A stretch of DNA of 6,567 bases from Bdellovibrionales bacterium RBG_16_40_8 (GTDB lineage: Bacteria > Bdellovibrionota > Bdellovibrionia > Bdellovibrionales > UBA1609), in the NCBI GenBank assembly GCA_001769925.1, contig MEPT01000055.1, positions 15,704 to 22,270 on the forward strand, read 5' to 3'. The translations under genes and the position numbers were made by a program. Positions 1 to 6,364 of this stretch are shown in pieces. Below the pieces are notes generated by a model. It did not search any database and was not told the origin of the DNA. It saw nothing but the letters and a program-made list of their open reading frames with translations. Positions within the stretch are counted from its first letter, which is position 1. Every line of letters starts with the position of its first letter.

Positions 1-2
1 TA

Positions 3-1568
3 GCTGACGTTGAAAAAATCTTGCAACTTTTTGCTGAACTAAAGGATAAAAAGTTTATTAATCTAAAAAATATTAAGGCGACGACGCGCTTGCCAAAAGA
101 ACTAATCCGCGAATCTAAATATCTCGCACACCGAACTTTTAATTCCTACCACTCTGAAACTGAAATGCTTCGCTACATTAAACGACTTGAGCAGAAAGAT
201 TTAACCCTCTGCCAAGCAATGATACCACTTGGCTCATGCACTATGAAGCTTAATGCCACAAGTGAAATGATGCCTATAACTTGGCCAGAATTTAGCGATA
301 TTCACCCATTTGTGCCACTTGATCAGGCACCGGGTTATCTTGAAATTATTCATCAACTAGAAAATTGGCTTTCACAAATAACTGGTTTTTCAGGTATTTC
401 ACTGCAGCCAAATGCTGGCTCGCAAGGTGAGTATGCAGGCCTTCTAGTGATTCGTGCCTTTCATGAAGCTAAAAAAGAATCTCACAGAAATATTTGTTTG
501 ATCCCGACAAGTGCACACGGCACCAATCCGGCAAGTGCCGTTATGGCGGGCTTTAAAGTGATACCAATTAGATGTGACGATCTTGGCAATGTCGATGTTT
601 CAGACATTAAGGCGCGGGCTTATGAGCATCGCGAAAATCTTGCTGCACTTATGATCACTTACCCATCAACTCACGGTGTGTTTGAAGATTCTATCAAAGA
701 GATTTGTGAAGTTGTTCACCAAAACGGCGGGCAAATTTATATGGACGGGGCTAATTTAAACGCTCTTGTCGGTATCGCTAGCCCCGGCGAATTTGGTGTC
801 GATGTCTGCCACTTAAATTTACATAAAACATTTAGCATACCCCATGGCGGGGGCGGCCCAGGTATCGGGCCTATAGGCGTTAGCGCGCACTTAAAACCGT
901 TTTTACCAAAACATTCTATAGTACCAGAATGTGGCCCCAAAAGTGGTATCTCTGCAGTATCTGCAGCCCCTTGGGGATCGGCAGGTATATTACCAATTTC
1001 TTGGGCTTACATTGCTATGATGGGGTCTGAGGGTTTAAAGAAAGCCACTCAAGTTGCAATTTTAAACGCTAATTACGTGGCTAAAAAACTTTCTTCTCAC
1101 TACAAGGTTTTATATCAAGGAAAAAGCGGTTGGGTAGCTCACGAGTGCATTATCGACTGTCGACCGTTTAAAGTGTCTGCTGATATAAATGTCGATGATA
1201 TTGCAAAGCGCTTAATTGACTACGGCTTTCATGCGCCAACTATGTCATGGCCCGTTGCCGGCACACTTATGATCGAACCTACAGAAAGCGAATCTCTTGC
1301 TGAACTTGACCGCTTTTGTGAAGCTATGATTTCTATTCGCGAAGAAATTCGCGAAATTGAAAATGCAAAGCTCAGCCGCGATCATAATAATGTATTAAAA
1401 AATGCGCCACATAGTCTTTCACATGTAACTGGCGATAAGTGGGAACATCCTTATTCTCGCCAGAAGGCTGCATACCCATTACCGTGGGTACATGAACATA
1501 AATTTTGGCCTACTGTCAGCCGCATCGACAACGTCTACGGCGACCGCAATTTGGTATGTATCTGTTAG
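3..1568 (+). CDS. gcvP: Glycine dehydrogenase (decarboxylating), P protein, C-terminal half; 5' end outside window
   Basis: This is the pyridoxal-phosphate P protein of the cytoplasmic glycine cleavage system. It decarboxylates glycine and passes the aminomethyl group to the lipoyl arm of GcvH. Visible marks are [19 protein letters not shown] (near 219-257), [19 protein letters not shown] and HLNLHKTF, whose Lys codon at 825-827 is the expected PLP Schiff-base lysine. The glycine loop [13 protein letters not shown] follows, then [22 protein letters not shown], and the C-terminus ends [11 protein letters not shown], as in proteobacterial GcvP. About 521 codons are present against roughly 950 for the single-chain enzyme. 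The frame stays open to the left edge (ADVEKI precedes the TTG at 21), so that TTG is an internal Leu codon. YHSETEM and the ending argue against the split GcvPB subunit. No lesion is seen. The stop TAG lies 33 bases from the end of the convergent mtnP remnant, with no clear terminator between. Confidence 0.97.
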   Translation, partial: ADVEKILQLFAELKDKKFINLKNIKATTRLPKELIRESKYLAHRTFNSYHSETEMLRYIKRLEQKDLTLCQAMIPLGSCTMKLNATSEMMPITWPEFSDIHPFVPLDQAPGYLEIIHQLENWLSQITGFSGISLQPNAGSQGEYAGLLVIRAFHEAKKESHRNICLIPTSAHGTNPASAVMAGFKVIPIRCDDLGNVDVSDIKARAYEHRENLAALMITYPSTHGVFEDSIKEICEVVHQNGGQIYMDGANLNALVGIASPGEFGVDVCHLNLHKTFSIPHGGGGPGIGPIGVSAHLKPFLPKHSIVPECGPKSGISAVSAAPWGSAGILPISWAYIAMMGSEGLKKATQVAILNANYVAKKLSSHYKVLYQGKSGWVAHECIIDCRPFKVSADINVDDIAKRLIDYGFHAPTMSWPVAGTLMIEPTESESLAELDRFCEAMISIREEIREIENAKLSRDHNNVLKNAPHSLSHVTGDKWEHPYSRQKAAYPLPWVHEHKFWPTVSRIDNVYGDRNLVCIC

Positions 1569-1601
1569 ACAAATTAATATATATTCTATGCTCCAACGTG
1601 T

Positions 1602-1829
1602 TCAAGTGACTGATGGAGTATGATTTGGGTCGATCACCTTTCTGATTGCACCCATTTGGCGATAGTTGTTTGATTCAGCCTTTGAAAGAAAAATACACTC
1701 ATTGGCGCCAACCTTCACCAATTTTAAGCCTGACGAAGCTAACCCAAATGGAGTATTTCTGTCTAAATTCTTAATAACTTGAAAGCCATCGAACTTTTCA
1801 AAACCTGAGCCTCCTATGATTGCGTACAC
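1602..1829 (-). pseudogene. mtnP: 5' remnant of methylthioadenosine/methylthioinosine phosphorylase gene (MtnP family)
   Basis: An intact family member (about 240-290 residues) cleaves 5'-methylthioadenosine or methylthioinosine with phosphate, giving base and methylthioribose-1-phosphate, the substrate of MtnA. Here only 75 codons remain. Residues 2-10 (YAIIGGSGF) are the N-terminal phosphate-binding glycine motif and NTPFG (25-29) is the next conserved block. CIFLS (45-49) is the strand that should run into RHGxxHxxxPxxVNYR, but the text goes on KAESNNYR. The RHG segment is thus missing, by about eight residues in frame. The last 20 residues still align without gaps to the following helix and strand (Y, R, K, H, then SVT), and the frame stops just before the conserved (A/V)-x-G turn. 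The GTG start overlaps the end of mtnA by 16 bases and has a strong Shine-Dalgarno site. Lacking most of the catalytic domain, it should be inactive. A newly evolved short protein is possible but less likely. Confidence 0.78.
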
Positions 1830-2845
1830 TCTATCAGCCCTCCTCGTTTTATATCTTCAGTAGTGTAAACACCTTTGTCTAATATCCATGCCGAAACAAG
1901 CGCCGCAGGCGTAACATCAAAAGCCGGATTAAAAACTGGCGTTGCCCTAGGCGCCCAAACAACTTCACCAAAAGCGCCACACACTCCCCTAACCTCATCT
2001 GCTGCGCGTTCTTCAATAGGAATATCGGCGCCACTTTCACAATGCAAATCAATTGTAGTGTAGGGGCCGGCCACATAAAATGCGATGCCGTGATGACGAG
2101 CCAGCACTGCCAACCCGTATGTACCAACTTTGTTGGCAAAATCTCCGTTTAGCGCAATACGATCACAACCCACAATAACTTTTGTAATCCGTTTTTCACG
2201 CATAAGAATAGCAGCGGCACTATCGCAAATTAAGGTGTGCGGTATTGCCAGCTCTGCCATCTCCCAGGCAGTAAGACGCCCGCCCTGAAGAAGCGGTCTT
2301 GTCTCATCTATATAAACATGAATTTTTTTCTTCTCTTCATGCGCGCGACGAATAATACCCATAGCTGTGCCAACGCCAGCGGTAGCTAGTCCCCCGGTGT
2401 TACAGTGAGTGATAATGCCGTCACCGTCTAGCACAAGCTCTGCGCCATACTTAGCAATATTTTCGCAAAGCTTTTGATCTTCTCGAAAAAATCTTTCCGC
2501 AAGTTCAACAATATCACGCACATTCATTTGACCAGGGCGAAATGCTGTAAGCTTATCAACTGCGTTCATAAGATTAACTGCTGTTGGGCGCGACGCGCGC
2601 AAACTCTCAGCCGCCTTGCGGTATTCGGCTTCAGTTTCGCCGCTCTCAGCTAACCGTGCAAGGCAAAAAGCTGCAGCAATACCTATTAGCGGGGCACCAC
2701 GCACTTTTAAAGCCCTGATATATTCAATCATTTTTTCAGGAGAAGTTGCGTCTAACCAAATTTTTTTTTGCGGCAAAAGCATTTGATCAAGAACCCATAT
2801 TTTCTCTCCGTCAAAGCGAAGAGCCAAAGATTCAAATTTGCGCAT
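1814..2845 (-). CDS. mtnA: S-methyl-5-thioribose-1-phosphate isomerase MtnA
   Basis: MtnA converts the aldose methylthioribose-1-phosphate to the ketose methylthioribulose-1-phosphate in the methionine salvage pathway. It is a soluble member of the eIF2B alpha/beta/delta-like fold. From ATG 2845 the protein has 343 residues, the usual family size. It shows VRGAPLIGIAAAF (48-60), RPTAVNLMNAVD (86-97), THCNTGGLATAGVGTA with the catalytic Cys148, IDETRPLLQGGRLTAWE, GCDRIALNGD with the catalytic Asp228, ANKVGTY, and GADIPIEER. All key residues are intact. An ATG at 2857 is in frame but has no ribosome site; the one at 2845 has GAGGT five bases upstream, so I chose 2845. It overlaps the upstream radical SAM gene by 14 bases and the downstream mtnP remnant by 16, so the three are very likely co-transcribed and translationally coupled. 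A run of nine A on the coding strand (2761-2769) lies in the Gln-Lys-Lys-Ile stretch. Confidence 0.96.
   Translation of the reverse strand: MRKFESLALRFDGEKIWVLDQMLLPQKKIWLDATSPEKMIEYIRALKVRGAPLIGIAAAFCLARLAESGETEAEYRKAAESLRASRPTAVNLMNAVDKLTAFRPGQMNVRDIVELAERFFREDQKLCENIAKYGAELVLDGDGIITHCNTGGLATAGVGTAMGIIRRAHEEKKKIHVYIDETRPLLQGGRLTAWEMAELAIPHTLICDSAAAILMREKRITKVIVGCDRIALNGDFANKVGTYGLAVLARHHGIAFYVAGPYTTIDLHCESGADIPIEERAADEVRGVCGAFGEVVWAPRATPVFNPAFDVTPAALVSAWILDKGVYTTEDIKRGGLIECTQS
1838..1845 (-). promoter_or_regulatory. Strong Shine-Dalgarno site for the mtnP remnant, inside mtnA
   Basis: On the minus strand the bases read GAGGAGGG, eight bases before the GTG at 1829. The site lies within the Arg-Gly-Gly codons near the end of mtnA. 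It supports GTG 1829 as the original start and shows that translation signals are kept although the gene body is truncated. Confidence 0.7.
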
Positions 2846-3806
2846 GATGTACCTCATCTACTAATGGTTTATATGATTGCCCCTGATATGATCCACGCTC
2901 GGCCATAGTATTTAAAAAAATTTGATATATCTCCATTTTTTTACTGGTCCATTTAGGCGCAATTAATTCTTCACGGCGACTTGAAAGGGCTGCCAGACGA
3001 TGAATTGCAATACGTGGGTTAAGATGCTGCAAAAATAATATCGCACGGTCTACGTAATCAGAAAGCGAAATTGGCACGAATTTGCCAGCAGTAAAATCTG
3101 CGGCTAATGAAGTATTTTTTAGCACGTGAAGATTATGAAGCTTTACATTATCAATTGGCAAAGAATTACATATTTTCGCAGCTTTTATCGCGTCAGCGTC
3201 TGTTTCGTGTGGCAGCCCAAACATTAGGTGAATGCCTAAATTTACTTTTGGGCAGGATTCACTCACACGAAACAATGCCTGCATAGATTTTTTTGCGGTG
3301 TGTCCCCTACGCATCCAAATAAGCTGATTCTCGTCAAAAGACTGCACGCCAAATTCGACCGACACGTAACATTTCTCAGAAAATTCACGTAAAAGATCAA
3401 TAAGTGCATCAGATATACAATCAGGTCGTGTACCAACCACAATGCCCACAATTTTATCAACTTTTAAAGATGCAGCTATTTGCTCTCGTAACTTTGCAAC
3501 TTTCGCAAAAGTCGTGGTGTAGGCCTGAAAATAAACTAAAAATTTGCCCGCATTAATACGCCTAAGAACGCGCTCACGCGATTCTTCAATTTGCGAAATA
3601 AGCTCTAGTCCTTGTAAATCTGGATAAGCAGATGAACCCCAGGTATCGCAAAAATTACAGGTTTGCATACCACGAAATCCTTCACGGTTAGGGCATGTCA
3701 CAGCAACACTTACAGGAATTTTATAGACTTTTTCGCCAAAAATAGCTTTGTAATGCTGGCCGATAGAGTGGTAAGGAAGACCTCGCCAATTAGATTGCGA
3801 TATCAT
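2832..3806 (-). CDS. YhcC/YtqA-family radical SAM protein
   Basis: A radical S-adenosylmethionine protein of the group typified by E. coli YhcC, about 310-330 residues long; this one has 324. Near the N-terminus comes HYKAIFGEKVYKIPV, then the 4Fe-4S cluster cysteines Cys38, Cys50 and Cys53 in a C-x11-C-x2-C arrangement, which is the spacing of this family rather than CxxxCxxC. Then follow YFQAYTTTF (92-100), VGTRPDC (124-130), EFGVQS (151-156), HLMFGLPHET (193-202), VKLHNLHVLKNT (221-232) and IHRLAALSSRREELIAPKW (268-286). All are family blocks and none is damaged. The physiological substrate of the family is, to my knowledge, not established, so none is assigned. The ATG at 3806 is the first Met that leaves the family N-terminus complete, though its ribosome site is weak. 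It heads the operon with mtnA and the mtnP remnant and starts 29 bases from the divergent mnmD gene. Confidence 0.93.
   Translation of the reverse strand: MISQSNWRGLPYHSIGQHYKAIFGEKVYKIPVSVAVTCPNREGFRGMQTCNFCDTWGSSAYPDLQGLELISQIEESRERVLRRINAGKFLVYFQAYTTTFAKVAKLREQIAASLKVDKIVGIVVGTRPDCISDALIDLLREFSEKCYVSVEFGVQSFDENQLIWMRRGHTAKKSMQALFRVSESCPKVNLGIHLMFGLPHETDADAIKAAKICNSLPIDNVKLHNLHVLKNTSLAADFTAGKFVPISLSDYVDRAILFLQHLNPRIAIHRLAALSSRREELIAPKWTSKKMEIYQIFLNTMAERGSYQGQSYKPLVDEVHHAQI
2851..2855 (-). promoter_or_regulatory. Shine-Dalgarno site that decides the mtnA start
   Basis: GAGGT on the minus strand sits five bases before ATG 2845 and inside the last codons of the radical SAM gene (Asp-Glu-Val). 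Nothing comparable precedes the in-frame ATG at 2857, whose own G is the first base of this site. The layout implies that ribosomes finishing the upstream gene start mtnA. Confidence 0.6.
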
Positions 3807-3822
3807 ATAACATGCTGATAAT
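3795..3822 (+). promoter_or_regulatory. Candidate promoter for mnmD and the exporter in a 29-base divergent gap
   Basis: The starts at 3806 (minus) and 3836 (plus) leave 29 bases, so any promoter must reach into coding DNA. On the + strand TTGCGA (3795-3800) and GATAAT (3817-3822) lie 16 bases apart, which would start RNA only a few bases before ATG 3836. An alternative -10 is TATAAC (3806-3811), with no good -35 but a more usual leader. GAGG at 3828-3831 is the ribosome site for the + gene. No convincing minus-strand promoter was found. Weak evidence from consensus matching by eye. Confidence 0.25.
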
Positions 3823-3835
3823 GCATTGAGGCTAA

Positions 3836-4642
3836 ATGAGCAAATTAATTGTTGAGGGAGACTCTAACTACGAGTTCTTTACCACTAATGATGGTAGCCC
3901 CTCTATATGTCTTTCAAGTGATAAATTTCGCCCTGAGGCTATGCATCACCGCGATGGGGCCTTGGCCGAAAGTCTTTTCGTATACAAGGGCGTGTTGCAT
4001 GAGGCACTAGAGCTCGGCTGCCCGCCTCGTGTGCTTTCATTGGGCATTGGATGCGGCTATAATGAAATGATTGCCGTCGCCTATATACTGCATACAAAAA
4101 AAACACTTAGTGATTTTTATCTTGAAAGTTTTGAAGGAGATACAAATTTACGCACTAGCTTTACTAATTGGCTATTAGATATGACTTCTGCCTCAGAATT
4201 ACAAAGCGAGATATATGGCACTTTAAATAAGGTATTAGACTGTGTTGCCAATGAATTTACTCTTAAACCACAATTTATAAAATCTCAACTGCTTGAATTA
4301 TATGAAAAAAAACAATTTATTTTACGTGAATGGTTAACTAGCGATACTGATTTTTCTACAATATTTGGAGTTATTTTTTTTGATGCATTCAGTAGCAAAT
4401 CTACTCCAGAATTATGGACGGAAAATTTTCTAAAAATGTTTCTTAAAAAAGTAGCTGCCCCAAATTGTGCACTTGCCACCTATGCCGCAACTGGCTCACT
4501 TAATCGGGCGTTAAAAGAATCTAATTTTATACTAAAAAAACAAAAAGGATTTTCCGGAAAGCGCGAGTCCACTCGCGCTTTACGCCTGACAAATAGCGTT
4601 AATCGACCAATCCCAATGACTATGCTAGGCTCTAACCAATGA
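3836..4642 (+). CDS. mnmD: Stand-alone MnmC-type tRNA U34 methyltransferase (MnmD, DUF752)
   Basis: The expected role is SAM-dependent methylation of 5-aminomethyl(-2-thio)uridine at tRNA wobble position 34, the last step to mnm5(s2)U, in the cytoplasm. The 268 residues correspond only to the methyltransferase half of E. coli MnmC; no FAD oxidase domain follows. Marks are MHHRDGALAES (36-46), the SAM-binding loop VLSLGIGCGYNE (66-77), the acidic strand end ESFEGD (97-102), FFDAFS (181-186) followed by PELWTENF (191-198), TYAATG (215-220) and the C-terminal GFSGKRES (238-245), matching the family GF..KREM block. The middle (about 105-170) is more divergent. The loop reads GIGCGYN where GFGTGLN is common, but the glycines are kept. 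Start ATG 3836 has GAGG four bases upstream. The stop overlaps the exporter start as ATGA, so the two are probably translated as a pair. A related methyltransferase with another RNA substrate cannot be excluded. Confidence 0.87.
   Translation: MSKLIVEGDSNYEFFTTNDGSPSICLSSDKFRPEAMHHRDGALAESLFVYKGVLHEALELGCPPRVLSLGIGCGYNEMIAVAYILHTKKTLSDFYLESFEGDTNLRTSFTNWLLDMTSASELQSEIYGTLNKVLDCVANEFTLKPQFIKSQLLELYEKKQFILREWLTSDTDFSTIFGVIFFDAFSSKSTPELWTENFLKMFLKKVAAPNCALATYAATGSLNRALKESNFILKKQKGFSGKRESTRALRLTNSVNRPIPMTMLGSNQ
4558..4581. repeat. Perfect 11-bp inverted repeat within mnmD
   Basis: The arms AAAGCGCGAGT (4558-4568) and ACTCGCGCTTT (4571-4581) are exact reverse complements around a CC centre. The RNA could form a GC-rich hairpin 57 bases before the exporter start. 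It lies in codons for the conserved Gly-Lys-Arg-Glu block of MnmD. No T-run follows on either strand, so it does not look like an intrinsic terminator. I saw no second copy of the arms in the window. Confidence 0.8.
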
Positions 4643-6360
4643 TTTCAAATTTATTAAAACTATGGCCAGAATTAAAAGTTTATCGAGGCCGCATTTTACT
4701 AATAATAGTTCTTGGAATATTTACAAGTGGACTTAAGGGTCTTGCCCCAGAACTCGTTGATCGTCTTCTAACCGCATGGAACTCAGAGGATCAGAAATCT
4801 GCCTGGATAATACCGCCACTACTAACAATCGTTTGGATTATAAGTTGCATCACACGTTTTTATCATCTTTATTTAATGAAATACACCGCCGATCAGGTTT
4901 CAGTCAGTCAACGCCGAAAGCTCATGGATAAATACCTAACCCTTAATCTATCTTTTTTTCAAGAGTTTGAGCGCGGTACTGCCGGGTTAATTTCGCGCAT
5001 GATTAACGACATCGCAATAATTCAGACAGGCATTCACCGAGTAGCCGATGTGTTTCGCGAGCCAATCATGGTTATCGGGAAGCTTAGCTATCTGCTGTAC
5101 AAAGATTATAAACTAACTATTTTTATTTTACTCGCACTACCAGTAGTAACGGTCGCACTTAGGCGAATTGCTAGAAGCCTCAGAAAATACGCCAGACAAA
5201 GCCAAGAAATTATGGAAGATCTCACCCGCACACTCAAAGAGTGCTTAGATGGCACTCGCGTTGTGCAGTCGTTCGGACTAGAAGATGAAATTCGTCGTAA
5301 ATTCAACAAACAGGCTGACGAATTTTTATTAAATCGCCGAAAAATCATTAGTCGCGAAGAGGCGGCCGGGCCTATTTCAGAAGCTCTCACCATGGTTTTT
5401 TTATCTGTTCTTTTAGTTTATATTGGTACGCAAGTTTTTAAATCAAATTTTACTACAGCCAATTTTATGAGCTTCATGGTGGCAATGGGATTATTACAAG
5501 ATTCTATTCGTAAACTTCAAGACAGCTATATTAAAGTGCAGCAAGCAGGGGTGGGCCTTGATCGGCTACACGCAATTTTAATTTCACACCCTTCTGTACA
5601 AAACCCAACGAAGCCTGTGCCCTTTCCGCAAAATTGGCGCACGATAGAGTTTCGTAATGTCTCATTTGCCTACAAAGATGAGCATGTGCTTAAAAATATA
5701 AATCTAATAGTACGCCGAGCTGAAATATTAGCACTAGTCGGCTCAAGCGGCAGTGGCAAATCAACGTTAGTAAATCTGCTGCAACGATTTTTTGATACCA
5801 CCGAAGGAGAAATACTAGTTGAAGGCATAAACATTAAACAATTTGATTTGAAGGAGCTAAGAAAAAATATTGCTCTTGTTACTCAAGATGTATTTCTTTT
5901 TAATGACTCGATAGAATACAATATACAAATGGGTAACCTTGATGCCTGTCATGATAAAATTGAAAATTCAGCAAAGCTCGCCAACGCCCATAATTTTGTA
6001 ATGAATACGCCAGCTCAATACTCTACCTCTGTGGGTGATTTCGGAAGTCGCATGTCAGGTGGAGAAAAACAACGCATATCAATCGCTCGAGCTATACTAA
6101 AAGATTCGCCAATTCTAGTTCTTGATGAAGCAACAAGTGCACTAGATTCTGAAAGTGAACTCGAAGTACAAAGAGGTTTAGCCAAACTTCTAGAAGGGCG
6201 CACCGCTTTTGTTATCGCTCACAGATTATCTACTATTGCAAACGCCAATAGAATAATCGTTCTTAAAAATGGCGAGATAATAGAAGAAGGCAATCACAAC
6301 GCGCTAATTGAAAAAAAGGGTGAATATTTTAAATTTCATCAGATGCAGTTTTTAGGTTAA
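4639..6360 (+). CDS. MsbA-like ABC exporter, fused permease and ATPase
   Basis: A half-size type IV ABC exporter of 573 residues that should act as a homodimer in the inner membrane and use ATP to flip or export a lipid or other hydrophobic substrate. The N-terminal permease has about six membrane segments (roughly 17-38, 57-78, 137-153, 157-178, 250-270, 276-288). The long cytoplasmic extensions include GLISRMINDIAIIQ (116-129), typical of the ABC_membrane domain. The ATPase domain begins near 335 and is complete: Walker A GSSGSGKST (368-376), Q-loop Gln416, signature MSGGEKQR (472-479), Walker B ILVLDE (492-497), D-loop SALD (500-503) and switch His528. The ending HQMQF and the block FLFNDSI are like E. 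coli MsbA (582 residues), but lipid A as the substrate is an inference, so no symbol is given. It starts in the stop of mnmD (ATGA) with a weak TAGG nine bases upstream, implying coupling. Its stop is four bases from a convergent gene. Confidence 0.95.
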   Translation: MISNLLKLWPELKVYRGRILLIIVLGIFTSGLKGLAPELVDRLLTAWNSEDQKSAWIIPPLLTIVWIISCITRFYHLYLMKYTADQVSVSQRRKLMDKYLTLNLSFFQEFERGTAGLISRMINDIAIIQTGIHRVADVFREPIMVIGKLSYLLYKDYKLTIFILLALPVVTVALRRIARSLRKYARQSQEIMEDLTRTLKECLDGTRVVQSFGLEDEIRRKFNKQADEFLLNRRKIISREEAAGPISEALTMVFLSVLLVYIGTQVFKSNFTTANFMSFMVAMGLLQDSIRKLQDSYIKVQQAGVGLDRLHAILISHPSVQNPTKPVPFPQNWRTIEFRNVSFAYKDEHVLKNINLIVRRAEILALVGSSGSGKSTLVNLLQRFFDTTEGEILVEGINIKQFDLKELRKNIALVTQDVFLFNDSIEYNIQMGNLDACHDKIENSAKLANAHNFVMNTPAQYSTSVGDFGSRMSGGEKQRISIARAILKDSPILVLDEATSALDSESELEVQRGLAKLLEGRTAFVIAHRLSTIANANRIIVLKNGEIIEEGNHNALIEKKGEYFKFHQMQFLG

Positions 6361-6364
6361 CGCA

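Noticed and set aside
21..23. TTG as the start of gcvP
   Set aside because: The frame is open upstream to the window edge and the sequence there corresponds to mid-protein GcvP, so this is an internal Leu codon of a gene cut by the window.
737..940. Minus-strand open frame of 67 codons
   Set aside because: It lies wholly within gcvP opposite the PLP-lysine and glycine-rich region; its Pro/Gly-rich product is the antisense of that motif.
1335..1355. Direct repeat ATTCGCGAA twice with 12-base period
   Set aside because: It encodes Ile-Arg-Glu-Glu-Ile-Arg-Glu in the gcvP C-terminal helix, where a heptad-like protein repeat explains it.
3..1568. Stand-alone GcvPB subunit of a two-gene P protein
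   Set aside because: [15 protein letters not shown] and the [11 protein letters not shown] ending match the single-chain enzyme, and the linker-like sequence runs out of the window instead of starting at a Met.
1569..1601. Terminator between gcvP and the mtnP remnant
   Set aside because: The 33 bases are AT-rich with no GC stem and no T-run after a stem on either strand.
1875..2139. Short open frames on both strands inside mtnA
   Set aside because: Both are fully covered by an intact mtnA with all catalytic residues and show no family features.
2855..2857. Upstream ATG as mtnA start
   Set aside because: It has no ribosome site and overlaps the GAGGT that serves ATG 2845. It would add only Met-Arg-Tyr-Ile.
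5106..5393. Minus-strand open frame of 95 codons
   Set aside because: It is Ser/Arg-rich antisense of the exporter permease domain, with no ribosome site noticed and no recognisable motif.
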